Notes under the pieces: model-generated
Told to the model about the DNA's origin: nothing
The model's input: the letters and a program-made list of their open reading frames with translations, nothing else
Databases searched by the model: none
Program-made: the position numbers and the translations under genes
Shown here: in pieces, positions 46,601-59,000 of the stretch
Position numbering within the stretch: position 1 is the first letter of the stretch
How the letters are laid out: the number at the start of each line of letters is the position of its first letter
Assembly: GCA_958450365.1 (NCBI GenBank)
Contig: CAUEEP010000737.1
Location: forward strand, 3,957,501-4,021,500
Direction: 5' to 3'
Length of the DNA stretch: 64,000 bases
Source of the DNA: Mesorhabditis belari
Lineage: Eukaryota; Nematoda; Chromadorea; Rhabditida; Rhabditidae

Positions 46601-49600
46601 GGTCCGGTAGCTAGGGCGCGCTTTCTGGAGCACTGAATTCTGCCCTTCCCCTCGTTGCAACCGTGTTTCATGAGAAAATGCAAAATTGAGTGCACCAGAA
46701 AGGGTATGTTTACTGATTTTTGAGCATAAAGTACACTTTTAAAGTACTTTGTACTCCCTTGGTGCACGTTTGTAAACACAACCTTTCTGGTGCACTGAAT
46801 TCTGCTCTTTTCGTTTCAGCTTTATGAAAAAAAGTGAAGAATTGTGAAAGAAAGAAAGAAACAGAAAGAGTGCGTTTCAATTTTGAGCACAAAGTACATC
46901 GCAAAGATCTTTGGGCAACTTACTAGCTAAGGAAAACGGCCCAAGTGTAACCGGCTAATTTCCACGTGCAGAAGAGATGCGGGAAAGAGAAGGACTCTTT
47001 CGGGATCAACTGAAAATTGAATTTATAGAATAGGAAGCAATATTTTAGTTAGATATTTTAGAATTCTTTTAGTTAAATACTAAATTTTCACCGCCAATTG
47101 CTCTCGTTCTTTGTCGAAAACGCGTTCGAGTTCTTTCTCGTCCAATTCGGCTCGGTCGATCTGAATTTTCAATGAGCTTTCAAAATCAAGCAAATCCTCT
47201 TGAATATTTTTTGGTGTGTATATTCATTTTTAATTTTTCAACAAACAAACCCGATAAATCCTTTTCACAGCCTCCATCGCGTCGTTGACTCGACCCCGAC
47301 GGAGGAGGTAATGAGGGGATTCTGAGCAGTACCTGACAAATTATTAAGTTGGAAAACAAGTTTTTTTCCTCCTTTTTCATACTTTCGTTTGAAAAATCGA
47401 AAATTCACCCAAATTTACCTAAGGTTTGCTTCAAATAAAAAGAATTTATTATTCATTTTCCTACTTTTTTTTATGCCAAGCAAATCCAAATGCGAAAACG
47501 GATTTTTTGTAAAAATCTATAAAAAGATCTACGAAGAAATTGGCTGAATCTATTTCTCTAAAAATTTGGCTACATACCTAACCCTTTGCGCTCTATCTTT
47601 TATCTATTGACACCGAAATAGGGTTTCCTGGCCAAAATGCCTGAATTACATCATCGAGTCGTCGCCCTTTTTTAACTACTTGACTACTCGCCCCCAAAAA
47701 ATTCACAAATAAGACATTTTGAACCCATTTCAATGTTATTTTCTAGAAAATGATTTGCCTTCATAATGGAAAAACCGTCGTTCAACCGGTGCATTTGTTG
47801 TTTTGAAAGGAATTATGAAACAGGGTGGAAAGACTTGTTTGCCAAACTGATATGTATCAGGTTGGCCGGAAAGTCTTGCTCGCTTTTTTCAAGGTTACTT
47901 TTTGAAATAAATAATGAACCAATCGATCTATGGTTTGTTTTATCAGAAAGTCCTATTATTTATTTGCAAATTGCCTTTTAAGAAATTCTGAAAAGCTCGC
48001 GTTAGTTACTTTTTTAAAGGTGTGAAGTCGAATAGTCAGAAACGATGAGACTCAAAGTTCCGATTTGAGCACCTTTGGTCACAGAAACCTATTTTGGTTA
48101 CAAAAGACAAAAGATAGAGAATGAAAAGCTAGGCAGATAGACAAATTTTCAGAGAAATTGAATCATCCGATTTCATTCTATATCTATTGTAAAGATTTTA
48201 GGAAAAACAAGAATTCCCTTTCGGATTTGCTTCAAAACGAATTTCAAATTTGCCTAAAAATGAGCTAATGAGCTAATGAAATAGTTAATCTTTTTTATTT
48301 AAAGAAAACTACACGTTTATCGGCTAAATATTCATTTATAAATGAAAATTTCAAAAAAGTTGAAAAGACTTTCTTGTGAAACCAATAAGTTTTAGATTCT
48401 ATTTACAGTTTTTAATCGTAACTTGCCAAACTTGTTTGTAAAGTTCTTATTATTGTAAGTTGTGTAAAAAATGATCGTTTACCACATGATAGCCGCAGCG
48501 ACAAAGCACAAAGCATTGATGACGAGCGAAAACGAACGCCAATCACCACACAACCAAGCTGAAATGATATATTTTATATTTTTTTACATATAATATATAA
48601 TATAAAACATGATTATAAAATAATAGCAGGTATAATTTTTACAATATTTACAAGTTTATTCTTTTCTTTTAGTGTACCGATTCCCGCAACAATGATCAAA
48701 TTCGGTGACCAGTTGAGCACAAAAGCCAGCCAGAGACGGTGCTTTGAGGGGAAAATCTCGCAGAAGTACACCATCGAGATACTGAAGTTAAATCAATTGT
48801 AAATTTTAAAATTTCAGTTTATATTAGCCTTTCCGGTACACTGTAGTGCATGAAGAGGCCTAGTTTTTAGGATCAAGTCACGTATTCTTTTGAAGGCGGG
48901 CAATTCAAATGAAAAACACTATCTTTGAAGCTGCAAAGCTTCAGCTCTACAGTGTCTTACCTTCCATTTGTATTAAATTTCAAACTCACACTAAATGCCC
49001 AGTGAAAACGATGCAAACAAGCGTCCGAAGCACGGTAAAGAGGAAGAGAGTCGGGGCGAAAGCCGAACCGACACCGATCACACCATTGATCAACAAAGTG
49101 ATCAACATTGGCTAGAAGAAAAAGACTAGTCTTATTTCATAATTTGTGTCATTTTGGCCTACCCATCTTCTTCCAAAGACATCAGAGACTTGACCCCAAA
49201 CGAGCGACCCGATCAAGTAGCCAACCATCTAAAAATACAGGGTTCGGCAAAATTACCCGGAAAACTTTTTGGAAAATTAGTTATGGCACGCTTAATTTAT
49301 TTCAAAGTGTCAAGTGTTATACAGAGAATTATAGCTCTTGATCTTGGCTACATTTATCTAGTAAAAACTTTGCAATCGGATTGATGCAACTCATTTAACA
49401 AGTCCTTGAATGAGCACTAGTCGACCTCTATCTAGCGGGCTGCCATTTTTGACGATTTTCAAACATTTTGGTCAAACCTGGTACGATGTGCTGTCCTTGA
49501 CTTTGCCCGCATCACCGCAAAGAAGCTCGAACTGAATAGATTAGATAAATTTAGATTTAGATTTAGATTTATAAAGATACACCTCAACATTGACTGAGTA

Positions 49601-50831
49601 GAATTGATGATCGACGATGGGTAGACACGATCCACTATGGTAGAGATCACAGATGGCCTCTTGAGAAAGAAGTAAAGTGTGATTTTGACCGTGACATCCT
49701 TGGAGAGTTGGAGCCGCTCCTATTACCAAGTATTAAATCCAAATTTTAGCATTTGACTATTACCGTAAACATTATAATAGAAGAGTCGGCTCTTCTATTT
49801 TTCAATTTCCCTCTAAAATTCTTTTTCGTGCCCTAAACAGAGTATACCCAAATTTTTAAAAGCTCAAAAATGGGTGTTTTTATTGGATTTTCAGTCGGTT
49901 TTCGACGTCATTAGGCTTTTTTAGTCTATAAATCTGCCGATCTGCCAAGTTGAGCAAATGTTGGGCGCGGTTAGTGGCAGTTATCCCAAGCGTTATCCCA
50001 GAGTTATCCCAAGCGCAGGGCAATGTAACGCGCCGTACCCTTTGAAATTAAACTACGGGTTGGCTTGCACATAAACTGCAGCCATTTCCTTTTATTGACC
50101 AGCATCGTCACTCCACAAAATAATGATCATTGACTTTCAAGAGTTATGGTTAAGTTAAGAATTTGAATTCTTTTCCTAGCATTGGGCAGTCTAGGAAAAG
50201 CACAACAAAGGATTTGTCCTGTGATTGATTGCTCGGAGTGAAAAACCAGAATATACTAAATATTATTTTAAAGCCTTTGGAATTTTTTAAAATTTTTTCC
50301 TATCGTAATTGGAGAATTTGGAATCCTGTTTGTCTATTTCGTCTAAAAGGGGCTCCTCTATTAAAGAGGGCTCTTAATAAATATTCTTGGCATAAATACG
50401 GTATATTTTGGTCTAGTTACCCGTTGATTTCTGGGAATTATGGCTTCAGTTGGTCACAACGAATATAAAAAGCAACAATGAGAATAAATTAAGCTCTATT
50501 CTCGTCATCTTTTTAAATTCTTAAAGATAAATCTTGAAGAATAAATGGCAAAATCTTAAACCCGTGAAACAAACCTCCAAAAACCATGAACAACAAGTTG
50601 CCGCACTCGGAAATCATCACAATCTAAATAATTAGCCGTTTTTATATAGAGAAGTATCTCTAAAAGTATCATATTTTGATTTTAAATGAACTGGTTTAGT
50701 TCCCCAAATTGATTCAAGTCTATAGAAGTAAACTATTTGAATAAAATTTCCGAATTCACCTCAAGCATGAGACTGACGAGAAGTGAATGATAGCCGAATC
50801 GCATAAAATCGTCGATGCATTTTTCGCCCAT
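40651..50831 (-). CDS. Major facilitator transporter, SLC22 (organic ion transporter) type, complete
   Basis: Eighteen exons join in phase to 524 codons: 50831-50760, 50623-50575, 49719-49583, 49531-49478, 49228-49163, 49111-48990, 48781-48678, 48558-48483, 47332-47251, 47160-47092, 47009-46924, 42885-42825, 42716-42621, 42527-42458, 42009-41909, 41831-41739, 41600-41452 and 40738-40651. SLC22 features in order are a cysteine-bearing extracellular loop after the first helix, FELLCGD, GSLVWGQVSDVFGRRW (residues 111-126), VYFCEIFPSKHR, DWRSFSLVINALCF, WYCSESPHYLL, GADLSFEWLGRK, VFPTPIRNVAYAM and FAIPESKGKPL. It should be a twelve-helix plasma-membrane carrier for organic cations, anions or carnitine-like solutes; the substrate is not readable. 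The 4-kb intron at 42886-46923 and the 1.15-kb intron at 47333-48482 are filled with repeats. Confidence 0.88.
44014..44078 (-). repeat. tRNA-like sequence (SINE head or tRNA pseudogene)
   Basis: Read on the minus strand it begins TACCGGATAGCTCAGCG and ends TTCAATCTCCTCTCCGGA. The CCGGA/TCCGG acceptor pairing and D-arm (GCTC...GAGC) are present, but the T-stem and anticodon arm are degenerate. A sister copy lies at 63566-63635. Confidence 0.55.
46365..46515. repeat. Homopolymer tract (C, T, then A runs)
   Basis: A C-run, a T-run and two long A-runs follow one another inside the large intron. Such extreme runs may be real but are also typical of collapsed or noisy assembly. Confidence 0.7.
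47455..47840. repeat. Truncated relative of the 22714-23227 MITE
   Basis: The stretch around AAATTGGCTGAATCTATTTC, CTATCTTTTATCTATTGACA and CATCATCGAGT matches the interior of the mariner-type MITE at 22714-23227 in the same orientation. The terminal GGTTGATGC ends were not found. Confidence 0.6.
47858..48385 (+). mobile_element. Mariner-type MITE, copy A
   Basis: It begins CAGGTTGGCCGGAAAGTCTT and ends near GAAAAGACTTTCTTGTG. The interior is over 400 bp of sequence shared, in opposite orientation, with 53670-54190. There is no transposase frame. It lies in an intron of the SLC22-type gene. Confidence 0.75.
49240..49470. repeat. Half copy of the 10791-11535 foldback family
   Basis: CTTGATCTTGGCTACATTTA, AACTCATTTAACAAGTCCTTG and CTGCCATTTTTGACGATTTTC correspond to one arm of the foldback at 10791-11535. 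It occupies the intron between SLC22-type exons 4 and 5. The second arm is absent. Confidence 0.7.
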
Positions 50832-53021
50832 TTCCTCAACAAGTAAAATTTTTAGAGTTAAGCATGACTACAGTAGCTTGTAAAAATGACATATTTTATT
50901 TAAACAGAATACAACAAGGATCATAATGAAAGCAACTGATCAAATTGGATTTTCATAAAAATACGAAAGTTTGCAGAAATTTAAAGATTAATCTTGAAAG
51001 TTGGAAATTGAAAATTTTGAGTTCAGCACTTTTCGACTAACCAAACAAAACTAAAGCTCATCGTTTACTCAACTCCAAAAATAACTGCTTTCCTCAATTT
51101 TTAATATCTCACCGACGGGACTAAAGATATAAAAGGTTTATTTTCTCAAAAACTACTGGCAAAGTTTATGAGATTTTTGGTTACCATATTTGGTTCTAAA
51201 ATTTTTATGATTTCAAACAAAAACGGAAGCTTTGTTTGAGTTCAGCTTTGAGTTTTACTGCTGGAACCGGTTTTGGAAGCTGAAAATGGTCATAAAAGTT
51301 TGGCCAGCAAAAAGATATGAAATGTTAAAAATCAGAGGTCAATTTGTAGCATTTTTAGGAAATAAAATTACTGCAAAGTCAATAACAATAAACCGTATTT
51401 AGTAAAAGCATTTTGTAAGGTAAACTTTGTACTCAAAAGTTGCAAACACACTTTTTCTACACTTTCCTTTTCTTCTAGTAAGATTTGGTGAGAAAAAAGG
51501 TAAAGCAAGTGCACTAGAATGGGTATGTTTGTAAGCTTTGAACGTAAAGTACATTCATAGCGTCTGGTTCAGCGACTTTTGTTCTAAACTCAAAGAAAAA
51601 TGAGTCCAACAATTAAGTTAATTGTAAGCAGTAAAACTTCAAAAAATAGCAAGACTACTAAAGTACTGCTTCGAAATTTAACTTTAGGAAAACTCTACCG
51701 AAGTCGACTGTGTTGTTACTGTTACTGCTCATCTCCTGCACCCCCTCAATCTTCCTTTTATTTGGCCTCGAGATTTGCATAATTCTCGACTTTCACTGTA
51801 TTTTCATAAGTGAACGCACTCAGAAACCGGTTTATTTTACATTTCCCTCACTTGGAATACTCGTTTCAAAAGCGGTTTACCTTTTTTACAGTCAGTTCAC
51901 AATTTTTTTGGGAGTTGAACTCAACGTTAACAGCAAGCTAACAAAAAAGATGAAAGCAATTTAAACCAAGGAACTTCAAATCCTAAGAAAATCAAGAGGC
52001 TCAAGTCAGATCGCACCCATGAACCAATTAAGCCCTAGTTCCAATTTGTAGACTTAAAATGAAGAGTTTCAGTCGGTTCCCTGAGCTCGAAAATCCCTGG
52101 GTATAAGCTTACAGCTGAATATCTTCTTTTTGTGCCATCTACAAAGCAAAAGAAAAATCTCTATGTAAATGATTGACAAGGTGTTCTTTGTGCACAATCG
52201 CTCGTGTTCTGGCATACCCGTCCGGTATAGGGTGCTTCTCTTTTGGAATTTTGAAAAGGAGTTTGAGCGGCTAGTGAGAGAGCCGTCCTCCGCTTTTACC
52301 TGGCGTCACTATGCCCGAATTTTTGGGGCCAATTTTGCTTGTAATTTAGCTGTATTTTTGCTACAAATTCCACATCCTTAAGAACACACAACGTCTGTTT
52401 TCCCCAGTGTTAAACAAGCAGCCAAACTGAGTGAACGGTTCGATCTGACTTGTTTTCCCTATTCCTTGATTTTCTTAGAGTTGTGTGGTTCAATCAAATT
52501 CTATTTTATATCATTTGAAAGCCTGAAGTGTTCTCTAAAAACTATAATGTTATCGTAATTTAAGAATAATATTATCTCTAAACAAATTTATGAATCTTCA
52601 AAGCGCGGTGAAAATCCCGGATAATGGAGAAGAGCCAAAATCCAAGATGTTTTCTGTTCAATTTTTGTAAGCTCAAGTACAGTTCGAAGATTCTTCTCCA
52701 AAAATTGCGAAACTCTCCGATCTTTGACTTGTTTCTTTTCACTCTAGACAACTTATCGCTTTTCCTTTTGAGCCTCTTTCGGTTTTTTCAAGACCATGAA
52801 AATTTCCTTTTCTTTTTCTTCTTTTATTTATTCTGTTGTCTGGGTTCTTTTTAGTTTCCGTGTTCTTTTTTCCTTTAATTTCTCTTTCCCCTCAAAACAC
52901 ACACCTTTTCTGCTTGACTACAAGTGTGCAAAATTGCACAACCATTCAATTATTTAAAGTATGCATAAAAGTCTGATATATTTATACAATTTACATTGCT
53001 GTTATTGAATTTTGTCGAAAA
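50832..53021. other. Divergent intergenic region, SLC22-type gene to P-glycoprotein
   Basis: The two genes point away from this gap, so it should hold both promoters. No exon, repeat with clear ends or RNA gene was recognised. The open frames at 51600-51964 and 52169-52381 have no family pattern. Confidence 0.5.
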
Positions 53022-56000
53022 TGGCTTTCTCATGGTTGAAATGTTGTCGACGAGGAGAGAATGACGATGAGGAAACGCTCATTCAACAAAAGTTTGTTAC
53101 TTTGGGCTTTTTTTTGTTTACAATCTATTTTCTTGTTTACAATCTATTTTCTACAATCTATTGAAGCAGCACTTTGCAAAATTTCAAAACAATTAGACTT
53201 TAGCAAGTGGTCCAAAATTTTTCTCATCTAATTTTGTTTTCAAATGCAAGGCAACTTCTATACATTCGAAACAAGTTGATTGTTAGCAAAAGCTTTCAGC
53301 ATTTAATTGTTATTTCGAGATTTCAGTTGACAAAATACATTCTACGCATTATTAATAGCTACAAAATGATAATGAAACAAAAAGAAGTCATACTTTATCT
53401 TAACTAAACCTAAACTTCTCAAGAGAATCCAGTTTCAATCAAATTTAGCACTCAATCCCCAGACGATCTCCCTGAGAAACGAGCTACTTTATGGCAATTT
53501 GTTTGTTTTTTCTATCAATAATGTAATAATTCGAATCTAGTTTCGTTTTGCTTCATGTTTCGATTATTTTCTGATGTTTTTTGGAATGCTAGCCGCATTG
53601 ATCTCCGGACTGGTTTATCCGTTAATGTCCACGATTTTGGCGTTGGTTTTGTTGTGTCATAAAATTATTGCTTTGGCCGGAAAGTCTTGTCCGCCTTTTT
53701 GAAATTTTCATTTATAAATGAATATTTAGCCGATAAACGTGGGGATGATTAAAAAAAAAAGATTAACTATTTCATTTAGGCTCATTTTTAGGCAAATTTG
53801 AAATCCGTTTTGAAGGAAATTCGAACGGGAATTCTTATTTTTCCTAAAATCTTTACAATAGACATAGAATGAAATCGGCTGAATCAATTTCTCTGAAAAT
53901 TTGTCTATCTACCTAGCTTTTCATTCTCTATCTTTTGTCTTTTGTAACCAGAATAGGCTTCTGTGAAGAAAGGTGCTCAAATCGGAACTTTGAGTTTCAT
54001 CGTTTTTGACTATTCGACTTCACACTTTTAAAAAAGTAACTAACGCGAGCTTTTCAGAATTTCTTAAAGGGCAATTTGTAAATAAATAATAGGACTTTCT
54101 GATAAAACAAACCATAGATCGATTGGTTCATTATTTATTTCAAAAAGTAACCTTTAAAAAAGCGGGAAAGACTTTCCGGACAACCTGATAAGTTTGCACC
54201 AAAGCAAAACAGGATTTATAGACTTAATTTAGTTATGTGGTGTAACAGAAAAGTACTCAAAAAGGCTTGCAACTCATAATTTTATGAGTTTAAAGTTTAA
54301 TTTCAAATTTTCAGACGGGTCTCTCAAGCGTTCATCACCTACGACTCCCAAAGAAGTGAGTGCCTTTGAACTAAAAAAATTTCCCATTAAAATTTGATCT
54401 GTGAAGTTTAGGGAAATAAAGCCAGTAAAACTAACCAAAACTAAAAAAACTAATCAAGAAAATCTCGAGTTCAAAAAAAGAGTTCGCTAAACGAACTTTA
54501 GAAAGCGGTACAATCACCCCCGAGGATCTCGCAAAAGCAAAAGAGCTTCTCAACACTGAAATTATCGCTTGTTGTTGGAATTTTCTCTACTTTGGAATCG
54601 TGTATTGCATTCTCTCATTTATACAGGTTTGAATCAAGCTCAGTAAAAGATTTTTTTTCAATTTTCAGACAAGCGGTTGCATGTACGCTTGTGAGACAAT
54701 TTGTCAGCGGATACGGAAGAAATTTTTCTTGGTAAAATTTGAAGAAATTTTCTTAATAAAGAAGCTTTAGTCCATTTTAAATCACAAAATCGAATGGTTC
54801 GACAAGAATTCTTCGGGATCGTTGTGCTCGAATATGTTTGAGTCAGTGGTTTTTTCAAAATCCAGCTAAAAATGAAGAGTTTAAGTTCCCTAGAACGACT
54901 CAAAGAAGGTTTTGGTGATAAACTCGGTGACGGGCTGCACAATTTTGGTGTGTTCGCCTCGGGAATGTTTATAGGTAAACATTTGTGAACTTGCAAGACG
55001 ACAGGACAACAGTGCAGATACAGATAAACTATTTTATACTGTAAATACAGGTAGCTGTTGATAATTTGTAAATCCAATGTACATGGTAACTTGTTAAAGA
55101 GTTTAAAGACTAATAAAGGCTAATAAAGTTTTGTAAGTTTGAAGATTTGAAGAGCAAGAAGGGTATGACTTGAAAACTGTTTCCAGGAGGGTACTTTCCC
55201 TATAACGGATTTATTGGGGAGGGGGAGAGGAAACTTATCGGGGAAAGGGGGGATTTTTGGCCCATTACTCATCAAAACATTTTTCTATATCAAGGTGGGA
55301 TTTTTACGCTATCTACTATCAAATCTCCAGATAGACTAGATGCGTTTAAGAAAAGAACTAAAGAGAAGAACATCTATAAATTGATGGCCGATTTCCCCCT
55401 TGATCAGAGTTATCCCCCAATAACCTCTTCCGAATGCCTACTCGCCTCTCTGATCTTGTGGTTCTCGATGAGAAAGCTGCCAGCACTTTTCTCGTCTCTC
55501 GTGGGCTCATTTAAACTCCGTCATGTGGCCGCTCGCATCAGATGAAGTTGGTATCCAAGGGAAAAGATGTCTATCGCTGGGAGTGTAATGCTTGCACTTA
55601 CGCTTGTGAACCTGATGCCACCCGTGGAATTCAGGAAAAAATTCCCCTTCCCCATTATAGGGAAAGTACCTCCAGGAGTTCAATGTTTCCAGAATTTTAT
55701 CAAAAAGAAATAAAATTAACAACAAGTACCATTTTCAAATTATGCTTTGACTTTCTAAGCTTTCATGAAATTTGATCCCAGTGGTCTATTCAGAAACTTA
55801 CCTTTAACGGAAGTTTATTTACTCAGGGTTCTACTACGATTGGCGAATAGCTGGCATCATGACGGTCACATCACCGTTTATCGTCATCTCGGGGATCGTT
55901 GTTAATAAAGTAAGAAAAGAGAATGGAATCATTGCTAAGTACGCAAGTTGATTAGGTTAGTCAGTAATGAGCTTCTCCTTTATTTACAATTTTGCAAAAG

Positions 56001-59000
56001 CCAAGCCATAGACCTTTCTGATATTTTAGTATGATAATTATCAAAGAGATTAACATTATTGTACAAAGTTTTAATTCAATTTGATGGCTGGGTTTTGAGG
56101 AGGAACCTTTAGAAGAGTAATAACTTGCTTTTAATTTCTTTAAAATCTCATTCAACAAAAAGTTTTATTTCTGATTTCTCTCAAAGTAACCAATCAAATA
56201 TCCTAAAATTTTTGGAGGATCGAGAATGGATTTTTGCCTATTATTTGAGAAAAATTTCATTCTAATCTGATGCGTTTAATGGGTTTTAAGTTATAGTAGA
56301 AAAATGCTTCATGTTATCACAATTTCTAAAGACTTTCTCAAAGCCCAGCCATCAAATTGATTTAGAACTTTGTACAATAATGTTAATCTCTTTGATAATT
56401 ATAATTATCTTTGATAATTATCCTACTAAAGTATTAGAAAGATCTATGGCTTGGCTTTTGCAAAATTTTAAATAAAGGAGAAGCTCATTACTTATTGATT
56501 GACCTAATATTTATAGATGATCGGTGACACGGCCGTTGATTCAGCAAAACGCTACGCAAAGGCGGGAAAAGTAGCTGAAGAGGTTTAGAAAGCAAATTTG
56601 AAATTACTATATCGAAAATTTAGGCTTTAAGCTCAGTTCGAACTGTTTTATCCTTCAATGGTCAGGAGCACGAGTGCAAAAAGTGAGTGAGTTTTTGAGA
56701 ATAAAAATCATTGATCTAGATACGAGACGGCGTTGAAAGAAGGCAGTCGGCAGGAGATTCGAAAATCGAGTAAGTACTGGTAGAAAAATCTCAAAGAAAA
56801 TTGAAATTTCAGTATTTCTCGGCTTTGGCACGACACTCACCTATTGCGCTTTCGATATGATGTGGTGTGTGGCGTTTTGGGTGGGCACAGATTATGTGTA
56901 CTGGGGATTAACATCGGCTCAAACGATGATTACGGTAGTGGACATGGATATCATATTTGGAGTTCCGCGCTTTCTTTACCGTATTTCTAATATTTTCCGG
57001 GAAGAGAAAAGCAGGGGGGGGGGGTGCGTGTTTTTATGTTTTTGGTTGTGGTTGAATGGATTAAGAAAAAGTTCAATGATCAAAAAGAAACCAGTAAAGA
57101 AATTGCTTTACAAATAGAATGGAACAAAATTGTTTTTTAAAAGCATAAATGTGTTTCAATAAGGCCAAACAAGGCCAAAAGCGAAGACAAGCTTGTTGGG
57201 TGTCTTTTCAATTGTTGTAAAATCAGATTATAAATTTGAAAACAAATACCAAAAATTTTTTTTATTAACTGTTTTCCTCTTAGGTAATCATGGCAATCAA
57301 ATACGGTTCTTTCGCTTTTGGGTACGCCCTCCCCGATGTGGCGGCGGTGTCAAGCGCGCTCGGGCAAGGCGGTCGAATTATGGAGATTATCGATACGGTA
57401 TAAAAATAAATCGATTACAAGTACAAGTATAAGTACAAAAACTGTACTTCAAAACCCAATTCTGTACAAAAACTGTAGTACAAAGAATCCAGTCGTTAGG
57501 GAAGGCCAAAACTGAATGAAAATCCAAAAGTTACGATCAGTCAAATCAAGTTAAATCAGAACACTGACTTTCCCTGGTCTTGGCTTGGACGTTGCCTAAG
57601 ATTTTAGCAGATCAACTGAGTACAGTAATGGTTCACAACTAAATCACAAAATCTACAGTACCGTAAAAGCTCTAGGTTGAACCTGAAGACGATGAAACCG
57701 CTCAAAAACCGTATGTCGAGGGGAAAATTCGGGTTGAAAACGTTTACTTCAACTACCCTAGTCGGCCAGATGTCCCGATTTTGAAAGTATAAAATAAAAC
57801 TTTTAAAATAAACTTCAACAAACCTATATCCAGGGTCTTTCTTTCGAGTGTCAACCTGGGGAAACGGTTGCTTTGGTTGGTGCGTCTGGGTCAGGAAAAT
57901 CGACGATCGTCAATCTTTTGCTCAGATTCTACGATCTCGAAGCTGGATCGGTAATTTTAATGCAAAATAGCTAGAAAAAGGAAATCAAAAAACCAGAAAT
58001 AGTAAATGCATCAAATATTTTACAGATTTTACTCGATGACATACCACTTGAAGACTTCAATGTAAACCATTTGAGGAAAATCGTCGGTGTCGTCAGTCAA
58101 GAGCCGGTTCTTTTCAATAGCACAATAGTTGAGGTGAAATTTTGAACTGATTTTGAATATGAACGCGTGAATTAACTTTGAAATAAAGATTAATTTTAGA
58201 ATCTTCGCTTTGGAAACGCTAATGCAAGCGACCGAGAAGTGCACGTGGCTCTGAAGAAAGCAAATGCTTTGAGTTTCATCGCTGAATTTCCCGACGTAAG
58301 TCTTGTTAGCCAAAGTTTAATAGAATTATTAGCTGAATCTTGAATTTAAACCTCTTGAGTTACCTGAAAGCTGTAAAACAGCAGGTCGTGGCATTTTGAT
58401 CTTGTAAGGACAAGTCGGCGAAACAATCGTGAGCCAGACAAAGTTTGGCCAGATCCAGCTAAGCCAGAGACTTGTCTTGATTTTAAATTAGCCTTGACTT
58501 GACCTGACTTAAGAATATAGCTAGACTGGTTTAAGCTTTGTGTGTTGTGTGGTTGTGTTCAGGTTTGTACTAACTAACTTGACTTTACTGAAAGAGTGAC
58601 TTGACTAGGCTTGGTTCAAAATAACCTTATGAATAGCTTTGGCTAGGATTGATTGAGCTTTATCCTAGCCATGGCTTGGTTTAGATAAAATTTAGTAGTT
58701 TAGATAAAAGCCAAAACCAACTTGGGCAAAACTATAAGAACAGGATTTATCTACCACCACCTTCTTCAGGGTCTAAACGCTCTGGACCTGACCCAAAATA
58801 GCCCTAGGAACAGCTTTGATTGGATCTGCCATCAACAAGTTCTCTTCAGGGTCTGAACACTCTTGTTGGTGATCGTGGCACTCAAATGTCTGGTGGACAA
58901 AAGCAGCGAATCGCCATTGCGAGAGCTCTTCTCAGAGATCCGCGAATTCTTCTTTTGGATGAAGCAACTTCGGCATTAGATGCAGAAAGTGAAGGAGTTG

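Larger units (their letters stand above)
42886..46923. other. 4-kb repeat-filled intron of the SLC22-type gene
   Basis: It contains related GA-rich modules at about 43210-43490, 43855-43985, 44330-44560 and 45050-45340 sharing GGGTTCATGGTTGG-like and CTGAATGYACCCAT motifs, a tRNA-like sequence (44014-44078, minus) and a homopolymer tract (46365-46515). No exon was found in it. Confidence 0.6.
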
